64,000 bases of DNA. Source: Massilia yuzhufengensis (GTDB lineage Bacteria; Pseudomonadota; Gammaproteobacteria; Burkholderiales; Burkholderiaceae_D). The DNA is taken from NCBI RefSeq assembly GCF_900112225.1, contig NZ_FOLD01000002.1:287377-351376 (forward strand), written 5' to 3'. The position numbers were made by a program, and so were the translations under genes. Below the pieces are notes generated by a model, which searched no databases, was not told where the DNA came from, and saw only the letters and a list, made by a program, of their open reading frames with translations. This document shows, piece by piece, positions 25,559 to 34,147 of the stretch (position 1 is its first letter; every line of letters begins with the position of its first letter).

Positions 25559-26035
25559 TCAAGCGCCGTCGTCGTCGCTCGGTGGCGGGGCCGCCTTCGG
25601 GGCGCGGCGGGTGCGCGGCGTGGCGGCGCCGGCGGGCGTGGCCGGCAGGCGCGCGGCGAGGTCGGCCAGCGCCAGTTCGAGCTGGTCGACGCGGCGGCGC
25701 AGTGCCTCCACCTCGCTGGCGGCGGGCACGCCGATGGTGGCCAGGGCGCGCGCGACGCGCTCCTCGAACACCTGCTCCAGCTTGCCCCAGGAGCCGCCGC
25801 TGCGGCGGGTGGCGCGTTCGGCGGCGCGCGCCACGGTGTCGGTGGCTTCCTCGACTTCGCGCGCGCGCTTTTGCAGCACGCTGCCGTCGCGCACCAGGCG
25901 CGTGAAGGCGCTGCCGCCCTCTTCCTGGGCCTTGGCAAATGCGCCCAGGCCGGCCTGCCAGATCTGCTGGGCCGATGCGCGCACCGCGCGGGCGAGCGCC
26001 TCGTCGTCGTCGGGCGCGGGGAGTTTCTTGGTCAT
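25559..26035 (-). CDS. Phasin family / PHA granule-associated protein
   Basis: A 158-residue protein resembling PhaI/PhaF-type granule proteins. The phasin core ('ARAVRASAQQIWQAGLGAFAKAQEEGG', 'AFTRLVRDGSVLQKRAREV') is followed by a leucine-zipper-like region ('SEVEALRRRVDQLELALADLAARL') and a basic Ala/Pro tail. Phasins coat PHA granules and stabilise them. There is no PHA synthase close by; phaB is 13 kb away. The start ATG at 26035 is preceded by GAGAGGGAAC. Confidence 0.8.
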   Translation of the reverse strand: MTKKLPAPDDDEALARAVRASAQQIWQAGLGAFAKAQEEGGSAFTRLVRDGSVLQKRAREVEEATDTVARAAERATRRSGGSWGKLEQVFEERVARALATIGVPAASEVEALRRRVDQLELALADLAARLPATPAGAATPRTRRAPKAAPPPSDDDGA

Positions 26036-26095
26036 GGATGTTCCCTCTCGATGCTGGTACGGTCCATTCTAGGCACGTACGCTAGAACCGGGATT

Positions 26096-26923
26096 CTAAA
26101 CCGCCACGCGCGATCGCTGCAGGGCCACCGCCTGGCGGATGCGTTCGCGCAGGCTGGCCGCGGCCACCGGCTTGGGGTAGTGGGCGTCGGCCACGCCGCT
26201 GCGCAGCGCCGCCTCGATCTCGGCCATGTCCTGCTGGCCGGTGAGCATCAGCCGCACCGTGGTCGGCATGCGCGCGGCGACCTGTGCCAGCACCTCGGTG
26301 CCGCGCATGCCGGGCATCGCCTGGTCGCACAGGATCACTTCGACCGGTTCGCGCTCGAGCAGCGCCAGCGCATCGAAGCCGGAGTTCGCGCACAGCACGC
26401 GCACCGGCTCGTCGCCGAGCATGTCGGCCAGCACCGCCAGCATGAAGGGGTCGTCGTCCACCAGCAGCACGGCCGGGTAGGCCGACTGCGTGGGCGGCAC
26501 GGGCACTGCAGTGTTGCGCGCCTGGTGCGCGGCGGCGGCGGGCGGCGGCGGCACGCCGGCGCCGGGCAGGAAGGCTTCGAGTTCGGCGACGAAGCTCTCG
26601 GGTTCGATCGGTTTGCTGATGTAGCCGTCGAAGCCGGCGGCCAGCACTTTCTCGCGGTCGCCCGCCATCGCCAGCGCAGTCACGGCCAGCACCGGGACCT
26701 CGGCCAGGGCGGGTTCGGCCTTGAGCGTGGCCAGCACCGCGAAACCGTTCATGCCGGGCAGGTTGACGTCGCAGGCCACCAGGTCGGGCCGCTGGGCGCG
26801 GGCCTCGGCGATGCCGCGCGCGCCGTCCGGGGCGCTGATGGGGGTATGACCGTAGGCGGTAAGCAGGAACGCCATTAGTTCGACGTTGGCGGGATTGTCT
26901 TCGATGATCAGGATGCGGGCCAA
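26096..26923 (-). CDS. Double-receiver response regulator (REC-REC)
   Basis: A 275-residue soluble protein with two phosphoacceptor domains and no output domain. First receiver (about 1-118): 'RILIIEDNPANVELM', 'DLVACDVNLPGMNGF' with Asp acceptor, 'AVTALAMAGDREK', and 'GYISKP'. Second receiver (about 147-265): 'VLLVDDDPFMLAVL', 'VILCDQAMPGMRGTE', 'LMLTGQQDM', and 'HYPKP'. The linker is Pro/Ala-rich. The acidic pockets, acceptor Asp and Lys are kept in both, so it likely works in a phosphorelay or as a phosphate sink. No histidine kinase is adjacent. Confidence 0.88.
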   Translation of the reverse strand: MARILIIEDNPANVELMAFLLTAYGHTPISAPDGARGIAEARAQRPDLVACDVNLPGMNGFAVLATLKAEPALAEVPVLAVTALAMAGDREKVLAAGFDGYISKPIEPESFVAELEAFLPGAGVPPPPAAAAHQARNTAVPVPPTQSAYPAVLLVDDDPFMLAVLADMLGDEPVRVLCANSGFDALALLEREPVEVILCDQAMPGMRGTEVLAQVAARMPTTVRLMLTGQQDMAEIEAALRSGVADAHYPKPVAAASLRERIRQAVALQRSRVAV

Positions 26924-26971
26924 GGAGGCGCTCCAAATTGCGGCGTTGTGCCCACTGTAGCACGCGCGCCG

Positions 26972-27922
26972 TCAATACGCCTGTTCCGGGTGCTCGCACA
27001 GCTGCGTGATTTCCCGCATCACCGCGTCCAGCACGCGTGGGTTGCGGCCCAGCGCCACGTGGCCGACGCCGCCGAAGGCCAGGTTGCGCGCGCCAGCCAG
27101 TTCGCTCGAGGTCTGCGGCGAAACGATGTTGTCGTGGTGGGTGTAGATCGAGGTGACCAGCGCGCGCGCCGCAGCCGCTTCGCCGCGCGCCAGTTCGCGC
27201 AGCCAGGCGCATTCGGGCGGTTCGGCGCTTGCCGCGCGCCGCATCTGGGCGGCGTTCAGGCCGACCCCGAAGGCGGCCAGGCAGGTGCCATGGTGCGGCG
27301 TGCCGAGCGTGACGACGCGCGCGACCCGGTCGATGCCGCAGGCGCGCATCCAGGCGCGCGCCACCAGCCCGCCCATGCTGTGGGCGACGATCACCACCTT
27401 GTGCGCGCCGGTGGCCGCAAGCAGCGCATCGACCGCCCCCTCGACCAGCGGCGCGTAGGCATCGATGTCGCCGGTGAGCGGCTCCAGGTCAACGGTGGCG
27501 TAGCTGATGCGCGCCGCATCCAGGCGCGGCGCCAGGTGCGACCAGTAGCCGCTGTTGCAGCCGTAGCCGTGCAGCAGCAGCACCGGTGGCGCGCCGGAAC
27601 CGGCGTGGATGCGGGTGCAGGCGGCGGCGCGCGGCATGGTCCAGGAGGATTGCAGCATGCTGGCGCTGAACTCCTCGAAGAACATGCGCAGCCGCGCGCC
27701 GATTTCCAGCTGGTACTCGCTGGGTGTCGGGCTGGCGAAGCGCGCGCTCATGAAGAAGTTGTTGGCGTTGATGAGCAGGCGCACCAGCACCACGCTGCCC
27801 AGGCCCGCCGCCAGCGCCTGCCAGCGCGTCGCGCCGAACACCTCGATGGCTGCGGCGCCGATGCCTAGCGCGGCCAAGGCCTGCAGCACCAGGATCAGGC
27901 GCAGCATCAGGCGCGCGCTCAT
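26972..27922 (-). CDS. Alpha/beta hydrolase (triacylglycerol lipase-like), membrane-anchored
   Basis: A 316-residue hydrolase. Two N-terminal hydrophobic segments (about 5-60) suggest a membrane anchor. The fold shows 'PPVLLLHGYGCNSGYW' (oxyanion loop), the nucleophile elbow 'VIVAHSMGGLVARAW' (G/A-H-S-M-G), 'VVTLGTPHHGT', then 'THHDNIVSP' and 'GGVGHVALG' for the catalytic Asp and His. The pattern is that of LipA/EstA-type bacterial lipases. The start overlaps the stop of the GMC oxidoreductase gene by 4 bp, so both are translated together. Substrate unknown; esters or lipids are likely. Confidence 0.82.
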   Translation of the reverse strand: MSARLMLRLILVLQALAALGIGAAAIEVFGATRWQALAAGLGSVVLVRLLINANNFFMSARFASPTPSEYQLEIGARLRMFFEEFSASMLQSSWTMPRAAACTRIHAGSGAPPVLLLHGYGCNSGYWSHLAPRLDAARISYATVDLEPLTGDIDAYAPLVEGAVDALLAATGAHKVVIVAHSMGGLVARAWMRACGIDRVARVVTLGTPHHGTCLAAFGVGLNAAQMRRAASAEPPECAWLRELARGEAAAARALVTSIYTHHDNIVSPQTSSELAGARNLAFGGVGHVALGRNPRVLDAVMREITQLCEHPEQAY

Positions 27923-29529
27923 GCCGTCCTGCTCCCCGCCAGGCGATTTGCCAGGCCGGTGGCCAGCTTGGCGGTGAGCCCGTAGATCGACAGCTGCGGA
28001 TTGGCGCCCAGCGAGGTCGGGAACAGCGAGCCGTCGTGCACCGACAGGTTGGCGATGCCGCGATATTGGCCATCGGGCGTGGCGACGCCCTGGCGCTCGC
28101 CGCCCGACATCGCGCAGCCGCCCATCACGTGGGCCGAGGCCACGCGGGTCAGGTGCAGCTGCTGCGGCAGCGCCGCGATCGCGGCCTTCGCTTCGCGCCA
28201 GGAGGTGTAGCGGCGCGCCATCTCGTGCGCCGGCTGTACCGCGCTGGCGCCGGCGGCGAACTGGATCTCGGCCATGGACAGCAGCGCGCGGCGTGCGCCG
28301 TCCCACAGGTAATCGGTCAGCGGGTAGTCGAGCTCCGGGCTGCCGTCGGCGCGCAGGCGCACCGTGCCCCCAGGAGCGCCTTCATGGAAGCCGTCGCGCA
28401 GCAAGGCGAGCATGCCTTGCAGGTGCGGAAAGTCGCGCATCAGCTGCGCGTGCGATTGCCCGAAGCCGTTCATGGTGGTGGCCAGCAGCAGCGGGTGCAG
28501 CGGCGGGGCCTCGAGCTTGTAGCCGATCGGTCCGTCGACCGGACCGGCCAGGAAATGGTCGGAGTAGACGGTTTGCGGCGCGCCTGCCCAGGCCTCCACG
28601 CGCTGCGGGAAGAAAGCGGCCGAGATCACGGTCGGGTGCAGGAAAGTACGCTTACCGAGCTGGCCGCTGGGGTCGGGCGCCTGTGAACGCAGCAGCAGCG
28701 CGGGCGAATTGATGGCGCCTCCGGCCACGACGAAATGGCGCGCGCGCAGGCGCAGCACACGCCCGGTCGGGTGGACCCCGGCCGCATCGAGCGCATGGCA
28801 CAGCAGCTCGTCGGCGCGGTCCTTCACCAGCACGAAGCGCTCGGCGCGGGCGCGCGTGACGAGCTGCGCGCCCAGCTCGAGCGCAGCCGGGATGGTGGTC
28901 ACCAGCATCGACTGCTTGGCGTTGGTCGGGCAGCCCATGCCGCAGTAGCCGAGGTTCCAGCAGCCCTGGACATTACGGCGGATGAGGCCCGTCGGGATGC
29001 CGAGCTGCGCGCCGCCGCGGCGCAGGATATCGTTGTTCTCGTTGGGCGCGCCCGGCCAGTCGGCGATCTGCAGGCGCGCCTCCATCATGGCGAACCAGGG
29101 CGCCAGCGCTTCCGGCGTGGCGTCGGGCAGCGCATGGTGGGTGCGCCACCAGTCAAGCGTAGCGGCGGGCGTGCGGAAGCTCGAGGTCCAGTTGACGGTG
29201 GTCGAGCCGCCCACGGTGCGGCCCTGCAGGATGTTGATGCCCTTGTCGGCCGTCTTGCGCGCAGCCGATTCCTGGTACAGCGACGGGTAGGCCTCGGCCT
29301 CGCGCATCCTGAAGTCGGCGGAGGACTTGAGCGCGCCCTCTTCCACCACGATGACGGATAGCCCCGCCCGCGCCAGGATCTCCGCCGTCACGCCGCCGCC
29401 GGCGCCGCTGCCGACGATGACGACGTCGGCCTCCAGACCGCGGTCCGCAGTGAGCGTCGCCGCATCGAGGACCCTCCAGCCGCGTACGATGCCGGCCCGG
29501 ATCGGGTCAAGGATCAGCGGCGCCGTCAT
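27919..29529 (-). CDS. GMC family FAD-dependent oxidoreductase
   Basis: A 536-residue flavoenzyme that oxidises alcohols. FAD-binding motifs are 'DVVIVGSGAGGGVTAEILARAG' (about 35-56) and 'LQGRTVGGSTTVNWTSSFRTP'; the Cys-rich 'GYCGMGCPTNAKQS' is typical of long-chain alcohol or sterol oxidase-type members. The C-terminus has the catalytic His region ('SAHVMGGCAMSG' and 'NLSVHDGSLFPTSLGANPQLS'). It overlaps an upstream Tat-exported small protein by 4 bp and a downstream lipase by 4 bp, a three-gene operon. The Tat partner suggests the flavoenzyme may be carried out as a folded complex. Confidence 0.88.
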   Translation of the reverse strand: MTAPLILDPIRAGIVRGWRVLDAATLTADRGLEADVVIVGSGAGGGVTAEILARAGLSVIVVEEGALKSSADFRMREAEAYPSLYQESAARKTADKGINILQGRTVGGSTTVNWTSSFRTPAATLDWWRTHHALPDATPEALAPWFAMMEARLQIADWPGAPNENNDILRRGGAQLGIPTGLIRRNVQGCWNLGYCGMGCPTNAKQSMLVTTIPAALELGAQLVTRARAERFVLVKDRADELLCHALDAAGVHPTGRVLRLRARHFVVAGGAINSPALLLRSQAPDPSGQLGKRTFLHPTVISAAFFPQRVEAWAGAPQTVYSDHFLAGPVDGPIGYKLEAPPLHPLLLATTMNGFGQSHAQLMRDFPHLQGMLALLRDGFHEGAPGGTVRLRADGSPELDYPLTDYLWDGARRALLSMAEIQFAAGASAVQPAHEMARRYTSWREAKAAIAALPQQLHLTRVASAHVMGGCAMSGGERQGVATPDGQYRGIANLSVHDGSLFPTSLGANPQLSIYGLTAKLATGLANRLAGSRTA

Positions 29530-30044
29530 GCCAGTTCCTTCATCGGCCCCGGATAGCCCGTCGCGGCCCAGCTCGCTGGCTGCGCATACCAGGCCCCGAG
29601 CACCAGGTCGTGCAACGCGTGGTAGGCGGTGCGCAGCAGGCCGAGGCGATGCAGGCGCCAATCCTGCAGGAAGGCGGCCACGTCCTCGCTGCGCGCACGC
29701 TCCCACCCGCCCGATATGCCAGTGAGCAGGCGGCGCGCCGGCGCCAGCGCGAGCAGGCCGAACAAGTCCTGGACTTCCTGCTGGGTGGCGGGCGGCAGGC
29801 CGAGGATGGCCTGGTGGACCCCGTCGATGGTGGTCGATATCGCCCCTGCTCGCCCCGCCCCTTGCGGCAGCGCACCGGCCAGGATCGCCGGCACGATCGC
29901 ATGCAGCGCCGCCTGCGCCTCGCCGTCGAGCGCGAAACGGTGCGATGCTGCGCCCTGCCTGGCGCGGTAAAGCGCGCCGCCCGCCGCCAGAGCAAGCGCC
30001 GCCAGCCCACCGCATGCCAGGAAAGTCCGTCGTGAAGTCCCCAT
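29526..30044 (-). CDS. Tat-exported small subunit of the GMC oxidoreductase (gluconate 2-dehydrogenase subunit 3-like)
   Basis: A 172-residue protein with a twin-arginine signal ('MGTSRRTFLACGGLAALALAA'). The rest resembles the small-subunit family of periplasmic GMC dehydrogenases: 'ALHAIVPAILAGALPQ', 'LPPATQQEVQDLFGLLALAPARRLLTG', and 'TAYHALHDLVLGAWYAQP'. In related enzymes this subunit pairs with the FAD subunit and takes it through the Tat pathway. ATG 30044 gives a proper Tat signal. The stop overlaps the start of the GMC gene (ATGA). Confidence 0.78.
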   Translation of the reverse strand: MGTSRRTFLACGGLAALALAAGGALYRARQGAASHRFALDGEAQAALHAIVPAILAGALPQGAGRAGAISTTIDGVHQAILGLPPATQQEVQDLFGLLALAPARRLLTGISGGWERARSEDVAAFLQDWRLHRLGLLRTAYHALHDLVLGAWYAQPASWAATGYPGPMKELA

Positions 30045-30126
30045 TGCCGCCTCTTGTGTTTTTCCAAGTGTACGACAAGGGCAAGCGAGCAAGGCAAGCT
30101 GGACTAGAGGGCTCCGTCTAGCCGCA

Positions 30127-30247
30127 AAACTTCGGGGTCAGGTCTGACATTTGGACACGAGCTCAGCTTCGATCGGGCCGCGCCGCCGCAATCGCTCGCT
30201 TCTACAGCCCAGGCCGTGTCCGATTGTCAGACCTGACCCCGAAGTTT
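30127..30247. mobile_element. Miniature inverted-repeat element, short copy
   Basis: 121 bp with 33-bp ends that are inverted copies of each other (31 of 33 match): AAACTTCGGGGTCAGGTCTG at the left and its complement at the right. The second copy is at 55851-56031. The arms differ: left arms carry GGACACGAGCTC, right arms GGACACGGCC, and the two copies lie in opposite orientation. No protein is encoded. The right end touches the stop codon of trmJ. Confidence 0.8.
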
Positions 30248-31007
30248 ATTTTTTGGGGGCTTGGCTGATGATCTCGCGGGCGATGCCGCGCAGGATGTTG
30301 ACTTCTTCCGTCTCGAGGCCGGTGCGGGCGAACAGGCGTTTCAGGCGCGGCATCAGTTTTTTCGGGTTGTTGGCATTGAGGAAGCCGATTGCCACCAGGG
30401 CTTCTTCGAGATGGGCGTACATGCCCTCGACCTGGGCAAGGCTGGCGGCGTCGCCATGGAAGCCGACGCCGCGCTCGTCGACCGTGTCGCCGAGGGCGGC
30501 GAGACGGCATTCGTAGGCCAGCACCTGCGCCGCCTGCGACAGGTTCAGGGACGAGTAGTCGGGATTGGCGGGGATGTTGATCAGCACATTGCATCCCTCG
30601 ACGATCTCGTTCGGCAGGCCGACCCGCTCGTTGCCGAAAATGATGGCGGGACGCAGATCGCCCTGCGCGGCCGCATGCGTAGCGAACCTGCGCGGGGTCC
30701 ACACCGGCGGCGAAAACTCGCGCAGGCGGGCCGACACCGCTGCCGCGAAGTTGCAGCCTTCCAGCGCCTCGGTCACGCTGCCGACGATGCGGGCATTGTC
30801 CAGCACGTCGCGGGCGCCGCTGGCGAAGGCGACCGCTTCCGGGTCGGTCAAGGGCTCGGCGCAGCGCGGGGTGACCAACACCAGCTCGCTAAAACCCATG
30901 GTCTTCATGGCCCGCGCGACCGAGCCGATATTGCCGGCGCGGCTGGTTTCGACCAGCACAAAGCGCAGCCGTTTTAAAAGAGACGTGTTGATTTCGGTCG
31001 GGTTCAT
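30246..31007 (-). CDS. trmJ: tRNA (cytidine/uridine-2'-O-)-methyltransferase TrmJ
   Basis: A 253-residue SpoU/TrmH-type RNA methyltransferase with a knotted SPOUT fold. TrmJ methylates position 32 of tRNAs. The three SPOUT motifs are present: 'LVETSRAGNIGSVARAMKTMG' (motif 1), 'AIIFGNERVGLPNEIVEGCN' (motif 2) and 'IPANPDYSSLNLSQAAQVLAYE' (motif 3). The length and C-terminal helices fit TrmJ rather than TrmL. Its stop TAA overlaps the right end of the miniature repeat element. suhB lies divergent on the other side. Confidence 0.9.
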   Translation of the reverse strand: MNPTEINTSLLKRLRFVLVETSRAGNIGSVARAMKTMGFSELVLVTPRCAEPLTDPEAVAFASGARDVLDNARIVGSVTEALEGCNFAAAVSARLREFSPPVWTPRRFATHAAAQGDLRPAIIFGNERVGLPNEIVEGCNVLINIPANPDYSSLNLSQAAQVLAYECRLAALGDTVDERGVGFHGDAASLAQVEGMYAHLEEALVAIGFLNANNPKKLMPRLKRLFARTGLETEEVNILRGIAREIISQAPKK

Positions 31008-31175
31008 TTAAAATAGCGCTATCGCGCGGTGCGGACGGTTGGGATTCGGGACGATCAAGTCCGGGATTCTAACGGGTTCGGCACCGCTTTGCTCTTTGTC
31101 ATCCTCTAATTTAGCTGACCGTTCACGGCGCCTCGCGGCGTGGTGGGCGCTCGCGTTTTTCCCACGGAAGCCTCC

Positions 31176-31964
31176 ATGCACCCAATGCTCAACACGGCGA
31201 TCAAAGCCGCCCGCCGCGCCGCCACCGTCATCAACCGGGCGTCGTTCGACATCGACCGTATCACTGTTTCTGAAAAACAACACAACGATTTCGTGACCGA
31301 CGTCGACCAGGCGGCGGAGCAGGCGATCGTGGAAACGCTGCTGAAGGCCTATCCGGACCACGCCATCCTGGCGGAAGAAAGCGGTGCATCGGCGAATTTG
31401 AATGACGAGAGCGAAAACGTGTGGATCATCGACCCGATCGACGGCACCACCAACTTCCTGCACGGCTACCCCAACTACTGCATCTCGATCGCCCTGCAAC
31501 AGCGCGGCGTGATCACCAACGCCCTGGTCTACGACCCGGTGCGCAACGACCTGTTCACCGCCACCAAGGGCGCCGGCGCCTACCTCAACGACAAGCGCAT
31601 CCGCGTGCGCAACCACGACCGCATCGGCAAGGCCCTGCTGTCGGCGGGCCATGGCCCCGACCCACGGGCGCTGGCCGAATACCTGCGCATGTACGAAACC
31701 GTCGCCTCGCGCTGCCACGGCGTGCGCAGCGCCGGTTCGGCCGCGCTGGAACTGGCCAACGTCGCCGCCGGCCGCATCGATGGCTTCTTCGAGAAGGGCC
31801 TGAAAGTGTGGGATATCGCCGCCGGTGCCCTGCTGGTGACCGAAGCGGGCGGCATCGTCGGCGAGTTCAGCGGCGAGTCGGATTACCTGCACAAGGGCGA
31901 CATCATCGCCGCCGGTCCGAAGGTTTTCGGCGCCATGGTCCCGCTCCTCGCCGCTTTCAAGTAA
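31176..31964 (+). CDS. suhB: Inositol-1-monophosphatase family protein
   Basis: A 262-residue magnesium-dependent phosphatase. Metal site motifs are 'LAEESGAS', '[19 protein letters not shown]' (about 84-102) and '[17 protein letters not shown]' near the C-terminus. This is the SuhB branch, which in E. coli also associates with RNA polymerase and rRNA antitermination factors. ATG 31176 begins '[19 protein letters not shown]', the usual start of beta-proteobacterial SuhB. It is divergent from trmJ and followed by rhlE. Confidence 0.9.
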   Translation: MHPMLNTAIKAARRAATVINRASFDIDRITVSEKQHNDFVTDVDQAAEQAIVETLLKAYPDHAILAEESGASANLNDESENVWIIDPIDGTTNFLHGYPNYCISIALQQRGVITNALVYDPVRNDLFTATKGAGAYLNDKRIRVRNHDRIGKALLSAGHGPDPRALAEYLRMYETVASRCHGVRSAGSAALELANVAAGRIDGFFEKGLKVWDIAAGALLVTEAGGIVGEFSGESDYLHKGDIIAAGPKVFGAMVPLLAAFK

Positions 31965-32035
31965 AATACCCGCTGTGCTTCTGGGGCGTGATCAACGCGC
32001 CCCGCTTCACCGGACGGAAAGTCCCGGTCAGAAAC

Positions 32036-32064
32036 TTTCCATAGAGAAACAGCTCCTCTATAAT
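32036..32064 (+). promoter_or_regulatory. Predicted rhlE promoter
   Basis: TTTCCA (32036-32041), 17-bp spacer, TATAAT (32059-32064; perfect). The predicted start near 32071 gives a leader of about 132 nt before the ATG, with a hairpin CGCGGT-GTC-ACCGCG inside. Long structured leaders are common for cold-induced or autoregulated RNA helicases. Confidence 0.6.
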
Positions 32065-32202
32065 CCCGGCTGTCCTGCTCGTCTATCCACGAGCGGCAGC
32101 GTCCGGCGTTCCCGCGGTGTCACCGCGTCCCGCCTGCAATGACTAATCCGATTTCCTGGACTGGCGCCATGTTGGTGCGGGCCCACTTTTGATAAAGAAT
32201 TC

Positions 32203-33579
32203 ATGTCATTTTCTACTCTCGGTTTGTCCGATGCGATCGTTCGCGCTGTCACTGAACAAGGCTACACCACCCCTACCCCGATCCAGGCCCAGGCAATTCC
32301 AGCCGTCCTGAACGGTGGCGACCTGCTGGCCGGCGCACAGACCGGCACCGGCAAGACCGCCGGCTTCACCCTGCCGATCCTGCAGCGCCTGTCGACCGAT
32401 GCGGTCGGCGCCGCCATCAAGAGCAAGACCGCCCCGCGCGTCATCCGCGCCCTGGTGCTGACCCCGACCCGCGAACTGGCGGCCCAGGTCGAGGAAAGCG
32501 TGCGCCTGTACGGCAAGTACACCAACCTGAATTCGGCCTGCATCTTCGGCGGCGTCGGCATCAACCCGCAGATCAAGCTGCTCAAGCAGGGCGTCGACGT
32601 ACTCGTCGCCACCCCGGGCCGCCTGCTCGACCACGTCGGCCAGCGTACCGTCGACCTGTCGAAAGTGGAAATCCTGATCCTGGACGAAGCCGACCGCATG
32701 CTGGACATGGGCTTCATCCACGACATCAAGAAAGTGCTGGCGGTGCTGCCGCCGAAGCGCCAGAACCTGCTGTTCTCGGCCACCTTCTCGGACGAGATCA
32801 AGGCCCTGGCCGACAAGCTGCTGAACAACCCGGCCTCGATCGAAGTCGCGCGCCGCAACTCGACCGTGGAAGTGATCGCCCAGAAAATCCACCCGGTCGA
32901 CCGCGACAAGAAGCACCCGATGCTGGCCCACCTGATCAAGTCCAACGCGTGGGAACAGGTGCTGGTGTTCATGCGCACCAAGCACGGCGCCAACAAGCTG
33001 GTCGAACAGCTGGGCAAGGATGGCATCAACGCCATGGCAATCCACGGCAACAAGAGCCAGACCGCGCGCACCAAGGCGCTGGCCGAGTTCAAGGACGGCA
33101 GCCTGACCGTGCTGGTGGCAACCGACATCGCCGCGCGCGGCATCGACATCGACCAGCTGCCGCACGTGGTGAACTACGACCTGCCGAACATCCCGGAAGA
33201 CTACGTGCACCGTATCGGCCGTACCGGCCGTGCCGGCGCGACCGGTGAAGCCGTCTCGCTGGTCTGCGTGGACGAGCATCAGATGTTGAAGGACATCGAG
33301 AAGCTGATCAAGCAGACCCTGCCGCGTCACGTGATCCCTGGCTTCGAGCCGGACCTGAACGCCAAGGCGCAGCCGATCCAGCTGCGCAGCGGCGCGCCTG
33401 GCCACGGTAACCGTGGCGGTGGCGGCGGTGGCCGCGGCGCCCCGGCGGGCAACCGCGGCGGCAATGGCGGCGGCAACAAGCCGCGCAGCCCGGGCGGCGC
33501 ACCCGCCTCGGCCGGCGCCAAGCGCTCGAATAACGGCCCCCGTCCTGCCAGCGCTTCGCGCCCAGGCCGCGACCGCTAA
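32203..33579 (+). CDS. rhlE: DEAD-box ATP-dependent RNA helicase RhlE
   Basis: A 458-residue RNA helicase for RNA remodelling. Motifs are complete: Q motif '[12 protein letters not shown]', I 'AQTGTGKT', Ia 'PTRELAAQV', II '[12 protein letters not shown]', III 'FSATFS', '[12 protein letters not shown]', V '[11 protein letters not shown]', and VI '[10 protein letters not shown]'. The tail is Gly/Arg-rich with RGG-like repeats (residues 395-458), typical of RhlE, and would add RNA affinity. Its leader carries a perfect -10 and a hairpin. A strong hairpin with a T tract ends the unit at 33612-33684. Confidence 0.92.
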   Translation: MSFSTLGLSDAIVRAVTEQGYTTPTPIQAQAIPAVLNGGDLLAGAQTGTGKTAGFTLPILQRLSTDAVGAAIKSKTAPRVIRALVLTPTRELAAQVEESVRLYGKYTNLNSACIFGGVGINPQIKLLKQGVDVLVATPGRLLDHVGQRTVDLSKVEILILDEADRMLDMGFIHDIKKVLAVLPPKRQNLLFSATFSDEIKALADKLLNNPASIEVARRNSTVEVIAQKIHPVDRDKKHPMLAHLIKSNAWEQVLVFMRTKHGANKLVEQLGKDGINAMAIHGNKSQTARTKALAEFKDGSLTVLVATDIAARGIDIDQLPHVVNYDLPNIPEDYVHRIGRTGRAGATGEAVSLVCVDEHQMLKDIEKLIKQTLPRHVIPGFEPDLNAKAQPIQLRSGAPGHGNRGGGGGGRGAPAGNRGGNGGGNKPRSPGGAPASAGAKRSNNGPRPASASRPGRDR

Positions 33580-33611
33580 GTCGTCACCGGTGGCTCGTGC
33601 AGCCACCCGCC

Positions 33612-33684
33612 AATGAGGGTCAGGGTAGAATTGTTGGGAAACAGTCAAACGTTTCCGAGCCATTCGACCCTGACCCCATTTTTT
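33612..33684 (+). terminator. Long imperfect palindrome with T tract after rhlE
   Basis: About 68 bp form a long imperfect hairpin. AATGAGGGTCAGGGT (33612-33626) pairs with ACCCTGACCCCATT (33667-33680), and the inner GGGAAAC pairs with GTTTCC (33651-33656). Seven T residues follow. The ends resemble the GGGGTCAGG ends of the miniature elements at 30127 and 55851, so this may be a mobile repeat that serves as the rhlE terminator. Confidence 0.65.
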
Positions 33685-33685
33685 T

Positions 33686-34069
33686 ATGCATCCAGTTATT
33701 TTTTTCAACTCACGGCTCTTCGACCTGGCGCACGAGCCCGAGAATCCACATAACGACGCGCCCGGCAAGCTGCTGCTGGACTATGTGCGGGAACGTTTCC
33801 TACTGGCGCCGGTGTCCGAGCCGATTCCCGAGGACTGGGGATGGTGCGGGTTCGTCCAGAATGGCGGCCGCAGCTATATGCTGGGGGCGATCCTGCAGCC
33901 CGGCGACGATGGCAACCATGGCTGCATCATCCAGCTCGACAAGCAGCGCGCGTTCACCGAGAAATTGTTCGGGAAAGCAGCGCTGGCGCCCGACGATCCG
34001 GTGCTGGGCGCCCTGCTCAAGCTCATCCGTGATGAACCGGCGTTCACGGACCTCTCTCTGAATACTTGA
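33686..34069 (+). CDS. Hypothetical protein, 127 residues
   Basis: A soluble 127-residue protein I cannot assign to a family. It has no signal peptide or membrane segment. Conserved-looking stretches are 'EPIPEDWGWCGFVQNGGRSYMLGAI' split around a Trp-rich core, and a helical end 'GALLKLIRDEPAFTDL'. It starts directly after the T tract of the long palindrome, leaving no room for a normal ribosome site; expression would be leaderless, depend on read-through, or use another start. Its last codons overlap the dyad at 34063-34080. Confidence 0.5.
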   Translation: MHPVIFFNSRLFDLAHEPENPHNDAPGKLLLDYVRERFLLAPVSEPIPEDWGWCGFVQNGGRSYMLGAILQPGDDGNHGCIIQLDKQRAFTEKLFGKAALAPDDPVLGALLKLIRDEPAFTDLSLNT

Positions 34070-34080
34070 ATGCACAAGTA
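34063..34080. promoter_or_regulatory. Candidate operator of the MarR/MFS pair
   Basis: TACTTG-AATGCA-CAAGTA has perfect 6-bp arms and a 6-bp spacer. It ends 1 bp before the -35 hexamer of the promoter at 34082-34110, an ideal position for the MarR protein encoded directly downstream. Confidence 0.45.
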
Positions 34081-34081
34081 C

Positions 34082-34110
34082 TTGCCAGGGCGGGCAAAGC
34101 GGCATATATT
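34082..34110 (+). promoter_or_regulatory. Strong sigma-70 promoter of the MarR/MFS operon
   Basis: TTGCCA (34082-34087), 17-bp spacer, TATATT (34105-34110); each hexamer matches five of six consensus positions. The predicted start near 34117 gives a leader of about 31 nt. Confidence 0.65.
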
Positions 34111-34147
34111 TGAGCGATCAACTATCTATCAATGAACGGAGCCCGCC

